Origin: Sodaliphilus sp050873765
GTDB lineage: Bacteria > Bacteroidota > Bacteroidia > Bacteroidales > Muribaculaceae
Assembly (NCBI GenBank): GCA_050873765.1
Contig: JBNMJK010000005.1
Location: 1 to 59,171 of the forward strand
DNA: 59,171 bases
Direction: 5' to 3'
Below, one piece after another: positions 9,331-18,344 of this stretch (positions are counted from its first letter, which is position 1; each line of letters starts with the position of its first letter). The translations under genes and the position numbers were made by a program. A model generated the notes under the pieces. The model was not told the DNA's origin and did no database searches. It saw nothing but the letters and a program-made list of their open reading frames with translations.

Positions 9331-10446
9331 TTACTTAGCCACCTTCACTGCGCTGCCATCGGAGAAGCGGAAAATGTAGATGCCGTCGGCCCAGGTAGAA
9401 GCGTCGATGGAGCCACAGCCCGAAAGTGCCACAGAAGCCACCTTCTGTCCTGCCACGTTATACACATCTACAGCCTTTGCGCCGCCGTTCACATTGAAGG
9501 TGTTGCCGTTCTTGCTCACGGTGGTTCCAGCGGCCTTCACGTCGGTCACCGATGAGGCATTTTTGTGCATCACTCTGAAAGCATCCACAGCCATAGAGTT
9601 GCCAATCCAGTCGCCTTCGTTACGAACATATCGGAAAGCAAATTTCACATTCTTGCCGGCCAGTTCGCTCACGTCCACCTGATAGCGGAGATAGGTGGTG
9701 AAGTCGGTGTTGTAACATTCACGGTCGGTCTTGTAGGCAAGCACATCGTCCACCAAGTCGAACTCCTGCTGCCAGGTGGCGCCGTCGTCGGTTGAGGCCA
9801 TCACCTTCATGGTGTTCACCTTTACGCGTTTGCTGAATGCCATAGTGGTCCAGTCCCAGTCGCTGCTCACATCATAGCAGTCGAAATAGCTGGCAGCCAA
9901 AAGGAAGTCGAGGTAGTGCTGGCCGCTTTCCTGCATCTTCACGGTAGGGGAGATGAGCCACTCGTCTTGTGCCACAGGCTTCACGTTGTACTGCTTGTTC
10001 TCGTAGCCGTAGTGGATAAACGCGTCGCACTCGCCATCGGTCGATTTTGGCGTGAAATTGCCGTCGCCAGTGTAGTAGCAATACCAAGAGTTGTTGATGT
10101 TGTGTGAAATCATCTCGGCAGTAGGCTCATTGCCTGGGGCAATCTTCTTCGACCAGTTAGAAGGAATCCAGTTCAAGTCTTTACCCTCGGTGGCAAAACC
10201 CTCGAAACCCTCGTAGAAAAGTTGGGTGTCGTCGTCAGTTGATGAGGCGTTGGTTACAGCCTGTGCACCTTTTGGAGCGTTTTTGCCCACATAGCGGCGA
10301 TACTGCTGGCCTTTTTCGTTTTTCACCTCTTGCTGGGTTACGCCATCAGCGAGTACTCTCGATTGCAGAACTTCCACTGCGTCGGCAGCGTTTGCGCTCA
10401 CACTAAGGCCCATCAAGGCCACAAAGGAAAGTAAATGTAGCTTCAT
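9331..10446 (-). CDS. Secreted choice-of-anchor J protein with T9SS-type sorting tail
   Basis: 371 residues with signal peptide MKLHLLSFVALMGLSVSANA. A short linker region (20-75) is followed by one choice-of-anchor J / CUB-like module (about 80-290), with the characteristic opening FYEGFEGF, the QDEWLISPTV strand, and the closing NSMAVDAFRV. The tail (about 310-371) contains VDVYNVAGQKVASVALSG and ADGIYIFRFSDGSAVKVAK, a clear type A T9SS sorting pattern. Likely a T9SS cargo protein; the binding target or activity is not visible. It stands alone on the minus strand, with its own promoter at 10552-10583. Confidence 0.75.
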   Translation of the reverse strand: MKLHLLSFVALMGLSVSANAADAVEVLQSRVLADGVTQQEVKNEKGQQYRRYVGKNAPKGAQAVTNASSTDDDTQLFYEGFEGFATEGKDLNWIPSNWSKKIAPGNEPTAEMISHNINNSWYCYYTGDGNFTPKSTDGECDAFIHYGYENKQYNVKPVAQDEWLISPTVKMQESGQHYLDFLLAASYFDCYDVSSDWDWTTMAFSKRVKVNTMKVMASTDDGATWQQEFDLVDDVLAYKTDRECYNTDFTTYLRYQVDVSELAGKNVKFAFRYVRNEGDWIGNSMAVDAFRVMHKNASSVTDVKAAGTTVSKNGNTFNVNGGAKAVDVYNVAGQKVASVALSGCGSIDASTWADGIYIFRFSDGSAVKVAK

Positions 10447-10551
10447 AATTAATTAATTTTAGATAGTAGTTGTTAATAAATTAAATTATAGTAGTAATTA
10501 ATAATTTTGAGTGATTGTAGCTAAAAAACTTCGTTTCTTAAATTTTATAGG

Positions 10552-10583
10552 CAAAATTACTACTATCTTTTCATTCCGTCAAA
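10552..10583 (-). promoter_or_regulatory. Bacteroidetes-type promoter for the 9331-10446 gene
   Basis: On the minus strand: TTTG (10583-10580), 20 bases, TAATTTTG (10559-10552), an exact match to the consensus. It predicts a leader of roughly 100 bases. Confidence 0.6.
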
Positions 10584-10727
10584 AAAAATGCCACGGAGCG
10601 AACTGGTGCGCTCGAGGTGCCTGATTTTGATGGTGATGGCAAAAAGATAGTGAAAAGTGAAGCGTTCACTGCTTTTTTGAGCAAAATCCACCAATATTCG
10701 GCTTTTATGCACAATATTTTGCGACAT

Positions 10728-10762
10728 TTTGATGGGCTTTCCAGAAAATCTTGCTATATTTG
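10728..10762 (+). promoter_or_regulatory. Probable promoter of the Lrp/AsnC regulator
   Basis: TATATTTG at 10755-10762 fits the -7 element. The nearest upstream TTTG (10728-10731) is 23 bases away, slightly longer than usual. The start codon is 34 bases downstream. Confidence 0.4.
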
Positions 10763-10795
10763 CGAAAACAAAATAATCAATTAAAAATTGATACG

Positions 10796-11263
10796 ATGGA
10801 GCGAATTGACAATCTCGACAGAAAAATTCTTCAGATAATAATGAAAAATGCGCGCATTCCTTCCAAGGACGTGGCGCAGGAGTGCGGCGTTTCGCGCGCT
10901 GCCGTGCATCAGCGCATTCAGCGCATGATTGACATGAAGGTGATTACGGGGTCGGGCTATCATGTTGATCCCAGAACGGTGGGCTACTCCACCTGCACCT
11001 ACATTGGCATCAGGCTGGAGCGTGGCTCCATGTACCGCACCGTGGTGCCTGAACTTGAGAAGATACCTGAGATTGTGGAGTGTCACTTCACCACCGGCCC
11101 CTACACCATGCTCGTGAAACTCTATGCGCGCGACAATCAGCACCTCATGGAGCTGCTCAACGACCGCATTCAGCACATATCGGGCGTGGCGGCCACCGAA
11201 ACGCTCATCTCCCTTGAGGAGAGCCTGAGCCGGGAGATTCCCGTGTTTCACACTGGCGAGTAA
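10796..11263 (+). CDS. Lrp/AsnC family transcriptional regulator
   Basis: 155 residues from the ATG at 10796 (MERIDNLDRKILQI), where the family's typical N-terminus begins; 15 in-frame codons upstream are ignored. Residues about 5-60 form the winged helix-turn-helix (SKDVAQECGVSRAAVHQRIQ). The rest is the RAM effector-binding domain (IGIRLERGS, TGPYTMLVKLYA). Family members bind amino acids and control metabolism or transport genes as octamers. The effector here cannot be read from sequence. It is transcribed alone, divergently from the 9331-10446 gene, which is a candidate target only by position. Confidence 0.9.
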   Translation: MERIDNLDRKILQIIMKNARIPSKDVAQECGVSRAAVHQRIQRMIDMKVITGSGYHVDPRTVGYSTCTYIGIRLERGSMYRTVVPELEKIPEIVECHFTTGPYTMLVKLYARDNQHLMELLNDRIQHISGVAATETLISLEESLSREIPVFHTGE

Positions 11264-11400
11264 GCCATCTCTCCACCGTAATACAAGACATACGCACTTT
11301 CTGTAAGCGCCACTATTTTGATGACGCTCGTTTTCTTTGTGCGTGGTGTGTGGTGCTGCAGATAAAGAATCAGTTGATTACAGAAAAATTTTTATAGAAT

Positions 11401-12285
11401 ATGAAACGGATATTGATGATTGCCTGTGTGGCTTGCTTGGCATGCTTGGCCGCTACGGAAACTCAGGCACAGAGGACGAGAACAAAAAAGGCGGTGAAGC
11501 AAACCGCAAAAGTGAAATCGGCCACTGGCACTGTGGCGCAGCGCACGGTGAAAAAAGCGCAGCTTCCCAACGACACGATTGTGGTGAATGGCGTGACATT
11601 TGAGATGGTGCATGTGGCTGGCGGCACTTTCACCATGGGCCGCTTGCCAGAACGCGACGGCGACCCGGCCGACGATGACCCAATTATGTATCAGCAATTC
11701 ATAGCTCCTGCGCACCGCGTAACGCTCGGCGACTACTGCATCGGCAAGACCGAGGTGACCCAGGCTTTGTGGAAAGCTGTGATGGGCTCCTTCCATACGC
11801 CAAACCAGATAGGTGACAATCTGCCGGTGGAAAATGTGAGCTGGGAGCAATGTCAGGCATTCATCAATAAGCTAAACGCTTTGACCGGCAAGAAGTTTCG
11901 CTTTCTCACCGAGGCCGAGTGGGAGTATGCGGCCCGTGGCGGCAATAAGTCGAAGGGCTACAAATTCAGCGGAAGCAACAACATAAACGAGGTGGCATGG
12001 TATTATGGCAACAGTGGTGGAGATTTGCACCCAGTGGGCACTAAAGCCCCGAATGAATTAGGCATCCATGATATGACTGGCAATGTGCGAGAATGGTGTG
12101 CAGACTGGCGCGAAGACTACAGCTTAAAGCCGCAAACAAATCCGTTAGGGGCCAAAAGTGGTGACTGGCGTGTGGTCCGTGGCGGTGGCTTTAGCGCATT
12201 TCCAGCCCACAGCCGTATTTCTGTGAGAGGCGGTATATGTCCGATTCACCGTGACGCTATAACAGGCCTTCGCCTTGCCTATTAA
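11401..12285 (+). CDS. Formylglycine-generating-enzyme (SUMF1)-like secreted protein
   Basis: 294 residues. N-terminal signal with lipoprotein-like cysteines (MKRILMIACVACLACLAATE), then a basic linker, then an FGE-sulfatase fold from about residue 65: MVHVAGGTFTMG, KTEVTQALWKAVMG, PVENVSWEQCQAFINKLN, RFLTEAEWEYAARGG, NVREWCADW, RVVRGGGF and the ending GLRLAY. The fold is complete, but in Bacteroidales such proteins are often not sulfatase-activating enzymes; they can be surface or GldK/PorK-type proteins. The paired active-site cysteines of true FGE are not evident. The second cysteine of the signal region could be lipidated, but the lipobox is imperfect. Single gene, followed by a terminator. 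Confidence 0.8.
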   Translation: MKRILMIACVACLACLAATETQAQRTRTKKAVKQTAKVKSATGTVAQRTVKKAQLPNDTIVVNGVTFEMVHVAGGTFTMGRLPERDGDPADDDPIMYQQFIAPAHRVTLGDYCIGKTEVTQALWKAVMGSFHTPNQIGDNLPVENVSWEQCQAFINKLNALTGKKFRFLTEAEWEYAARGGNKSKGYKFSGSNNINEVAWYYGNSGGDLHPVGTKAPNELGIHDMTGNVREWCADWREDYSLKPQTNPLGAKSGDWRVVRGGGFSAFPAHSRISVRGGICPIHRDAITGLRLAY

Positions 12286-12316
12286 CGCGCAGTCCTCACT
12301 TGCCGCATATTAATTG

Positions 12317-12365
12317 AGAGCGGTGGCGGAGACTTTGAACCGAGTCTCTGCCACCGCTCTTTTTC
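12317..12365 (+). terminator. Rho-independent terminator after the SUMF1-like gene
   Basis: 18-base-pair stem with a single wobble (12317-12334 pairing with 12343-12360), an eight-base loop, and a TTTTTC tail. Confidence 0.85.
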
Positions 12366-12526
12366 TCCGATCTCTTTTGGGGGCTGTCTCGCCAATGTTT
12401 GTCCCCACGAAATATTCTGCTGAACCTTTATTTTGCCTAATGTGCAATTTTTTAGGAGGGTGTGGCGTTATTAATGAAGAATGGTGCGCCTATGTGTGCG
12501 CGCTGGTGTAATATTTTTCACGACCT

Positions 12527-14845
12527 ATGACTATGAAGAAAAGGATATTTTCGCTGATGATAGCGGCTGTGGGGGTGGCTCAAGCCTTTGCGGCTGGATG
12601 GCAGGTGCTGCCGTCATTCTTGGGATCTCAAATGCAGAATGTGGTGGACGTGGGCGATGTGGTGTACTACCTGTCGAGCGGCTGTCTTTACCGCTTCGAC
12701 AAGGACACGAAAGAGAACGAGAGCCTGAACCGCGCTAATTACCTGAATGATGTGACGGTGAGCAATATCTACTATAACGACTATCGGGGCTACTTGATGG
12801 TGGTGTATGACAACTCCAACATCGATGTGATCACCAGCGATGGCACGGTGATTAACCTGCCCGAAATCAAGGCGGCTTCGCTCACGCAGTCGAAAACGGT
12901 GAATGATGTGACTTTCACGCAGCAAGGACGCGTGTATGTGGCCACCGACTTTGGCTATGTGGTGCTCAACGACAAGAAGTGGGAGGTGCTTGAGTCGCGC
13001 ATCTTCGGCGGGAAGGTGAATTCTGTGGTGGAGATGAACGGCTATCTGCTGCTGAGCCAGGGGTCGGATATCCGGTATGGCAAGGTGGGCAAGCACTACG
13101 ACACCACCGGCTCAATGCCTAAAGCCGGCGGCACCGTCAATAACGACAGTGGTCGGCTCCGCGTGGTGGGCACCAACCGACTGCTGGTGTGCACTGGCTG
13201 GACTTTCGCTGCCACTGTGCAGGTGAATGAGGCGGGTGAACTGTCGCTGATGGCCACCGAATCGCAGCCCTATGCCACCGACAATGTGCAAGCCACTCCT
13301 AAGGGATATTTGCTCAACTGCTTCAAAAGTGAATGTTATCTCACGCTCGACGCCACTGGCGCCAACCTCACAAAGGTGGACGGCGGCAAGCAGATGTATA
13401 GCGCCTACAAGGGCGGCGACGGCACGCTCTGGGCAGTGGGGGAGAAGGGGCTTCACATAGCCACCGACCTCGCTAACTACTACAAACCTGCGGCTCTGTC
13501 GTTTGTAAAGCCGTATTATCTGACCTACAACACCGACCAGCATCTGCTCTATGTGACCAGCACAGGCCCTAACACTTTCGTCAACGACCAGAACTTGCCA
13601 GCCGGGGTGAACACCTACGATGGCGTTACGGTGACCGATGTGACCCCCACACCCACTATTGAGAATGGCGGCAGCTACTACCCGGTGTTTTCCACTACTC
13701 AGGCCGACACTTACTTTATGGGCAACTGGTGGAATGGCGTTCACAAGATCACCGCCGGCAAGGTGGTGAATCATTACAACTGGGAGAACTCTCCTATGGA
13801 GCACGCGCTTCAAGGCTACTATTGCCACCCCACTATTGCTATCGACAAGGGTGGCAACCTGTGGGCGGCTGAGTCGAGCGCGCCTATCGGCAAAAACTTC
13901 TTTGTGCTGCCCAGGGCTAAGATGGAGCAGAGCACGGTGAAGGCTTCCGACTGGATTACCGTGAATGTGCCAGAGGCCAAGGCGAGCAAGTTCTCCTCGA
14001 TGCTGATGCTGCAAGGCAGCAATCTGAAGGTGTTTTCGAGCGGTGAGTATGGCGGTATGCTGTTCTTTATCAACGATGGCGGCACGCCTTCGTCGAAGCC
14101 TTCCACCAAATCGTATTCCTCCGGCTCGCTCTACGACCAGGACGGCAATGCTGTGACGTGGAACTATATCTACACCCTTGCCGAAGACCAGAACGGCCGG
14201 GTGTGGATGGGCACGAATGATGGCGTGCTGGTGTTTAACCCTGCCGATGCGTTTAAGAGCGATTTCCGGCTCAACCGCATCAAGGTGCCTCGCAACGATG
14301 GCACCAACCTTGCCGACTATTTGCTCAATGGCATAGCCGTGGCGCATATCACCGTTGATGCCGCCAACCGCAAGTGGCTTGCCACCAACGGCTCCGGCCT
14401 GTTTTTAGTGAGTGCCGACGGCACTACCGTGATTTCGCAGTTCAACACCGACAACAGTCCGCTCCTGAGCGATGTGGTGTATCGCGTGTGCTGCGACCCT
14501 AATTCTAATGCCGTGTATGTGACCACTAACGGCGGTATGATGGTTTACCGCACCAACAGTGCCGCAGCAGGCAGCAATTTCAGCGGTGTGGTGGCTTATC
14601 CCAACCCTGTGCGCCCCGACTATTACGGCCAGATCACCATCAGCGGACTGATGGACAATTCGCTGGTGAAGATTGCCGACGCATCTGGCAACGTGGTGAA
14701 GCAGCTGAAAAGTGTGGGTGGGTCGTGCACATGGGACGGCACCGTTGATGGCGCTGAGCGCGCTAAAAGCGGCGTCTATTTCGTTTTGATGTCGCAGGCC
14801 GACGGCAGCGAATCGGCAGTGACCAAAATTCTGATTATTCGCTGA
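12527..14845 (+). CDS. PorZ-like two-component-regulator-propeller protein (paralogue 1)
   Basis: 772 residues (770 if the second ATG at 12533 is used); signal peptide KKRIFSLMIAAVGVAQAFAA. The body is made of beta-propeller blades (VYVATDFGYVVLND, GRVWMGTNDGVLVFNP, RKWLATNGSGLFLVS, AVYVTTNGGMMVYR). The C-terminus carries AYPNPVRPDYYGQITISGL and ends GVYFVLMSQADG..VTKILIIR, a T9SS sorting-type beta domain. This architecture and the roughly 770-residue length match PorZ, a component of the PorU-PorV-PorQ-PorZ cell-surface attachment complex in Porphyromonas gingivalis. A second protein of the same build lies at 48103-50397, so which one is the functional PorZ is open. Confidence 0.7.
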   Translation: MTMKKRIFSLMIAAVGVAQAFAAGWQVLPSFLGSQMQNVVDVGDVVYYLSSGCLYRFDKDTKENESLNRANYLNDVTVSNIYYNDYRGYLMVVYDNSNIDVITSDGTVINLPEIKAASLTQSKTVNDVTFTQQGRVYVATDFGYVVLNDKKWEVLESRIFGGKVNSVVEMNGYLLLSQGSDIRYGKVGKHYDTTGSMPKAGGTVNNDSGRLRVVGTNRLLVCTGWTFAATVQVNEAGELSLMATESQPYATDNVQATPKGYLLNCFKSECYLTLDATGANLTKVDGGKQMYSAYKGGDGTLWAVGEKGLHIATDLANYYKPAALSFVKPYYLTYNTDQHLLYVTSTGPNTFVNDQNLPAGVNTYDGVTVTDVTPTPTIENGGSYYPVFSTTQADTYFMGNWWNGVHKITAGKVVNHYNWENSPMEHALQGYYCHPTIAIDKGGNLWAAESSAPIGKNFFVLPRAKMEQSTVKASDWITVNVPEAKASKFSSMLMLQGSNLKVFSSGEYGGMLFFINDGGTPSSKPSTKSYSSGSLYDQDGNAVTWNYIYTLAEDQNGRVWMGTNDGVLVFNPADAFKSDFRLNRIKVPRNDGTNLADYLLNGIAVAHITVDAANRKWLATNGSGLFLVSADGTTVISQFNTDNSPLLSDVVYRVCCDPNSNAVYVTTNGGMMVYRTNSAAAGSNFSGVVAYPNPVRPDYYGQITISGLMDNSLVKIADASGNVVKQLKSVGGSCTWDGTVDGAERAKSGVYFVLMSQADGSESAVTKILIIR

Positions 14846-14957
14846 CCCCTAAATGAGGCAGAATTGCCGCTAAATTAAATTTTCAATTTGGGAATTGGTT
14901 TGATTTTTTCCTGTGTTCTCAGGTATGCCTCACATTCGCTGGGTTGTTTGAGCGATG

Positions 14958-16757
14958 TTACTTGAACGAGAGCTGAAAATCGTTGATGAAGTCCTTGAAT
15001 TCTGGACGGCGTGATAGAATGTCGTTCACAATTTCGCGTTCAGTCATGATTTTGGGTGTCTTTATGGTCTTGTCGAGTTCTATTTCTATCGTAATGGCAT
15101 TGTTTTGAAGCGCGTTTCTCAAATGGCTGAGAATGTCGGTGAGCTTATTCTGCATAAATCCAGCCTCACCCTCGTTGGCAAGTTTTATCTTATATTTTGT
15201 GCCCTCTATCAGTGTGGGCACGGCGCGGCGCATGGCATTCGCCACAATCACGTCCTTGGGGTGAGCCTCAGCGTAGGCGTTCCAGGCCTGTGCCAATTGA
15301 GCGGGGTCGATCGGCTTGTTCTCGGTGAAGGAGGGCGCAGCGGCGTTCGCCTTAGTGGCAGCCTCTTTTTTTGCCGCTTCCTCAGCAGCGAGCTCCTTGT
15401 TGTTGATGTAGATATGAGGCACCGTCCTTTCGGCAGGGCGGCGCTTCTCGGGGGCAGCGGTGCTCTGAGGCATGGCGCTTGCCTGTGTGCGGTAGGGGGT
15501 TGCACCCGACTGCACCATAGAGGGCGCAGAGGCAGGCTGCTGCGCTGCTTGAGCGCGAGGTGCAGCCGAAGCCCCTTGCTGAGCCGGTGCGGCACTGGCA
15601 GCCGGTGAAGCCTGCATCTTCTTTACGGGTGGCTGGTCGCCCCCAGCAGGCGGCATCGGTCCGCTCAGCAGTTGGCAAATCTTGATGAGCGTCAGCTCCA
15701 CCAGGAATTGCTTGTTGCTGGCATCGCGGTAGTTGAGGTCGCAGAAGTTGCACAGGTCCATCACACGGTAGAAGTATGTGGGTGCGAATTTCTGTGCCTC
15801 CAGCACATATTTCTGCGCCACCTCATCGTTCATTTCCAGAAGCACGGCGGTTTGTGGGTTGCTGGCCACCATCAGGTCGCGGAAGTGCTGTGCCAGTCCG
15901 TTGATGAAGAATTGCGAGTCGAAACCGCGCTCACGAATATCCTTGTAGATCAGCAGCGCAGTGGGAATATCGCTTTTCAGAAACGCCTCGTCGAGCCTAA
16001 AATAGTAGTCGTGGTCGAGCACGTTGAGGTTGTCGATGGCGCCCTGGTAGGTGATATTGCTCTCACAGGAGGCAGCCACCTGGTCGAAAATCGACAGGGC
16101 GTCGCGCATAGCGCCATCGGCCTTCTGCGCGATTACGCCGAGTGCCGTCGGGTCGGCAGTGACGCCGCGGTCTTTGCAGATGTATTTCAGTTGCTCCACA
16201 ATGTCGGTCACCTTGATGCGCGCGAAATCGTAGATTTGGCACCTCGACAGAATGGTGGGAATAATTTTCTGCTTCTCGGTGGTGGCCAAGATGAAGGTTG
16301 CGTATTCGGGCGGCTCTTCCAGCGTTTTCAGAAAGGCGTTGAATGCCGCGGTGGTGAGCATGTGCACCTCATCGATGATAAACACGCGGTACTTACCCAC
16401 TTGTGGCGGAATACGCACCTGGTCCACGATGGTGCGGATATCGTCCACCGAGTTGTTGCTGGCGGCATCAAGTTCGATGATGTTGTAGGAGCGTTGCTCA
16501 TTGAACGCCCGGCACGACTCGCACTCGTTGCACGGCTCGCCGTCGGCGGTGAGGTGCTGGCAGTTGATGGCCTTGGCAAAGATACGCGCACAGGTGGTCT
16601 TTCCCACGCCACGCGGGCCGCAAAACAGATAGGCATGCGCCAGTTTGCCGCTGGCGATGGCTGTTTTGAGCGTGTGGGTGAGTGATTGCTGTCCCACCAC
16701 GGTTGAAAAGCTGGCCGGGCGGTATTTTCTTGCCGAGACAATATAGTTTTCACTCAT
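14958..16757 (-). CDS. dnaX: DNA polymerase III subunit gamma/tau
   Basis: 599 residues. Clamp-loader ATPase: Walker A GPRGVGKT at 47-54, zinc-binding cysteines at 66, 76, 79 and 82, Walker B IIDEVHM at about 127-133, and sensor LSRCQIYDFARI. The N-terminus (NYIVSARKYRPASFSTVVGQ) is canonical. Residues about 370-470 are an Ala/Pro/Gln-rich linker, and the tail (from about 480) is the tau-like region that would contact the polymerase and helicase. It loads the sliding clamp at the replication fork. The start ATG is at 16755-16757. The upstream minus-strand TATCTTTG (16802-16795) is a plausible -7 element, back to back with one for the 16854 gene. Confidence 0.97.
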   Translation of the reverse strand: MSENYIVSARKYRPASFSTVVGQQSLTHTLKTAIASGKLAHAYLFCGPRGVGKTTCARIFAKAINCQHLTADGEPCNECESCRAFNEQRSYNIIELDAASNNSVDDIRTIVDQVRIPPQVGKYRVFIIDEVHMLTTAAFNAFLKTLEEPPEYATFILATTEKQKIIPTILSRCQIYDFARIKVTDIVEQLKYICKDRGVTADPTALGVIAQKADGAMRDALSIFDQVAASCESNITYQGAIDNLNVLDHDYYFRLDEAFLKSDIPTALLIYKDIRERGFDSQFFINGLAQHFRDLMVASNPQTAVLLEMNDEVAQKYVLEAQKFAPTYFYRVMDLCNFCDLNYRDASNKQFLVELTLIKICQLLSGPMPPAGGDQPPVKKMQASPAASAAPAQQGASAAPRAQAAQQPASAPSMVQSGATPYRTQASAMPQSTAAPEKRRPAERTVPHIYINNKELAAEEAAKKEAATKANAAAPSFTENKPIDPAQLAQAWNAYAEAHPKDVIVANAMRRAVPTLIEGTKYKIKLANEGEAGFMQNKLTDILSHLRNALQNNAITIEIELDKTIKTPKIMTEREIVNDILSRRPEFKDFINDFQLSFK

Positions 16758-16853
16758 AATTCTGTAATCTTGAAGGCTGCAAATGTTTCGTTCACAAAGA
16801 TACGAAAAAAACTGATTTTTGATTATCTTTGCCGATAATAAACTATTTAAAAA

Positions 16854-18179
16854 ATGCGAATGACGAAAAGGGTTTTATTGTGCGCGATGGCAGCCGTGGC
16901 TTGCCTTGCGGTGAAGGCCGCCAACTTTTGCGGCGAGTGGTCGGGTAATTTGAGTGTGGGCGCTGTGAGCCTGAAACTGGTGCTGCATATCCAGCAGCAT
17001 GGCGATGCCTACGCTTGCACGCTCGACAGTCCGATGCAGGGTGCCACCGGTATTCCTTGCACAGCCTCTGTGAGTGGTGATTCGCTCTCTGTGGCGGTGA
17101 CGGCTATCGGAGCCACCTACAAGGCTGTGCTCACCCACGATGGCGCTCAGTTGGAGGGCGTTTTCTCGCAGATGGGGCAGACGCTTCCGCTCATGCTGAA
17201 GCGCGTGGTGAAACAGGCTGCCGCCCCCAAGCCCTATCAAGAGACCGAGGTGACCATCGACGCTGGCAATGGTGTGCATTTGGCAGGCACTTTCTCGCTG
17301 CCACAGGGCACAGGGCCTTTTCCTGCCGTGGTGATGCTCACGGGCAGTGGTGCGCATGACCGCGACGAGACGATTGGCGACCACAAACCTTTTGCGCAGA
17401 TTGCCGACAGCCTGACGCGCCACGGCATAGCTGTGCTGCGCTGCGACGACCGTGGTGTGGGTGGCTCAAGCGCTGCCACTGGCGATGAAACCACCGCCAC
17501 TTTTGCTGCCGATGCCTTGGCTATGCTCCGTGCGCTTAAAGCTATGAAGGGGGTGGATTCCACCTGCGTGGGCTATATTGGCCACAGCGAAGGCGGACTG
17601 ATTGCCATTCTTAATGCGGTGAAGGGTGCGCGCTTCATTGTCACGCTTGCCGCGCCTGCCGTGAAGGGTAAGGATTTACTGCTGCGCCAGAATGAGAAGG
17701 TGGCGATGGCTGTGGGTGACCAGCTCACGGAAGATAAAAAGGAAACTTTGGAGGCGGTGTTTGCCGCGGTTGATACAGAAGACAATGTGACGGAGCTGGC
17801 TCGCAAACTGAAGTTGCTGTTGGCTGAGATGCCGGTGAACGTGCGGAATGCACAGATTGAGGCCTTCACTACACCATGGTATCGTTATTTTGTGCGTCTC
17901 GACCCCACTGATGCACTGAAGTCGATAGGGAAGAATAAGCGCGTGGCGATGTTGGCTCTGAATGGTGATATGGATATGCAGGTGGATGCCGACCAGAATC
18001 TCTCCGCCATCAAGGCGTGTGTGCCACAAGCCAAGGTGGTTCGTTACCCATCGCTCAACCACATGATGCAGCCTTGCGACAGCGTGGATAAAAGCCTCGA
18101 CTACGTGGGTAACCCTCACGAAGTGGCACCCCAAGTAATAGCCGAAATCGTGAGCTTTGTAAAAGAAGTTAGAAGTTAG
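16854..18179 (+). CDS. Alpha/beta hydrolase with N-terminal DUF3887-like sandwich domain, secreted
   Basis: 441 residues; signal peptide about 1-22. Residues 25-120 form a small beta-rich domain (FCGEWSGNLSVGAVSLKLVLH). The hydrolase domain begins at about 140 (MLTGSGAHDRDE oxyanion region), with the nucleophile elbow GHSEGG (Ser245), a probable acid in NGDMDMQVDADQN (about 375) and the catalytic His in SLNHMM (about 408). The layout resembles Thermotoga EstD-type esterases; the substrate is unknown. The final codons and the TAG stop lie inside the AGAAGTT repeat that starts at 18165, so the present C-terminus (VKEVRS) is repeat-derived. A TATCTTTG -7-like element is at 16824-16831. Confidence 0.85.
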   Translation: MRMTKRVLLCAMAAVACLAVKAANFCGEWSGNLSVGAVSLKLVLHIQQHGDAYACTLDSPMQGATGIPCTASVSGDSLSVAVTAIGATYKAVLTHDGAQLEGVFSQMGQTLPLMLKRVVKQAAAPKPYQETEVTIDAGNGVHLAGTFSLPQGTGPFPAVVMLTGSGAHDRDETIGDHKPFAQIADSLTRHGIAVLRCDDRGVGGSSAATGDETTATFAADALAMLRALKAMKGVDSTCVGYIGHSEGGLIAILNAVKGARFIVTLAAPAVKGKDLLLRQNEKVAMAVGDQLTEDKKETLEAVFAAVDTEDNVTELARKLKLLLAEMPVNVRNAQIEAFTTPWYRYFVRLDPTDALKSIGKNKRVAMLALNGDMDMQVDADQNLSAIKACVPQAKVVRYPSLNHMMQPCDSVDKSLDYVGNPHEVAPQVIAEIVSFVKEVRS

Positions 18180-18340
18180 AAATTAGAAATTAGAAATTAG
18201 AAATTAGAAGTTAGTGGTTAGAGGTTAGAGGTTAGTGAGTGATTAGACATTCGTCTTAACTTCTTAACTTCCGAACTTCTTAATTTCTTAATTTCTTAAT
18301 TTCTTAATTTCTAATTTCTAACTTCTAATTTCTAATCTCT
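18165..18340. repeat. Mirror-arm heptamer repeat locus (site 2)
   Basis: The left arm runs in register as AGAAGTT, AGAAATT (four times), AGAAGTT, AGTGGTT and AGAGGTT (twice). The centre (18242-18263) is the exact reverse complement of 981-1002. The right arm carries complementary units of 7-8 bases (TTAATTTC, AACTTCT, AATTTCT). It fills the gap between two convergent genes and overlaps the last five codons of the upstream hydrolase. Confidence 0.85.
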
Positions 18341-18344
18341 TTTT

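Larger units (their letters stand above)
10447..10795. other. Divergent intergenic region between the sorting-tail protein and the Lrp-type regulator
   Basis: AT-rich spacer of about 350 bases. It holds one promoter in each direction (10552-10583 minus, 10728-10762 plus). No open reading frame, RNA gene or strong hairpin was seen in it. Confidence 0.6.

Noticed and set aside
14846..14957. Possible terminator between the propeller gene and dnaX
   Set aside because: Only weak AT-rich pairing around 14875-14910, not enough to call.
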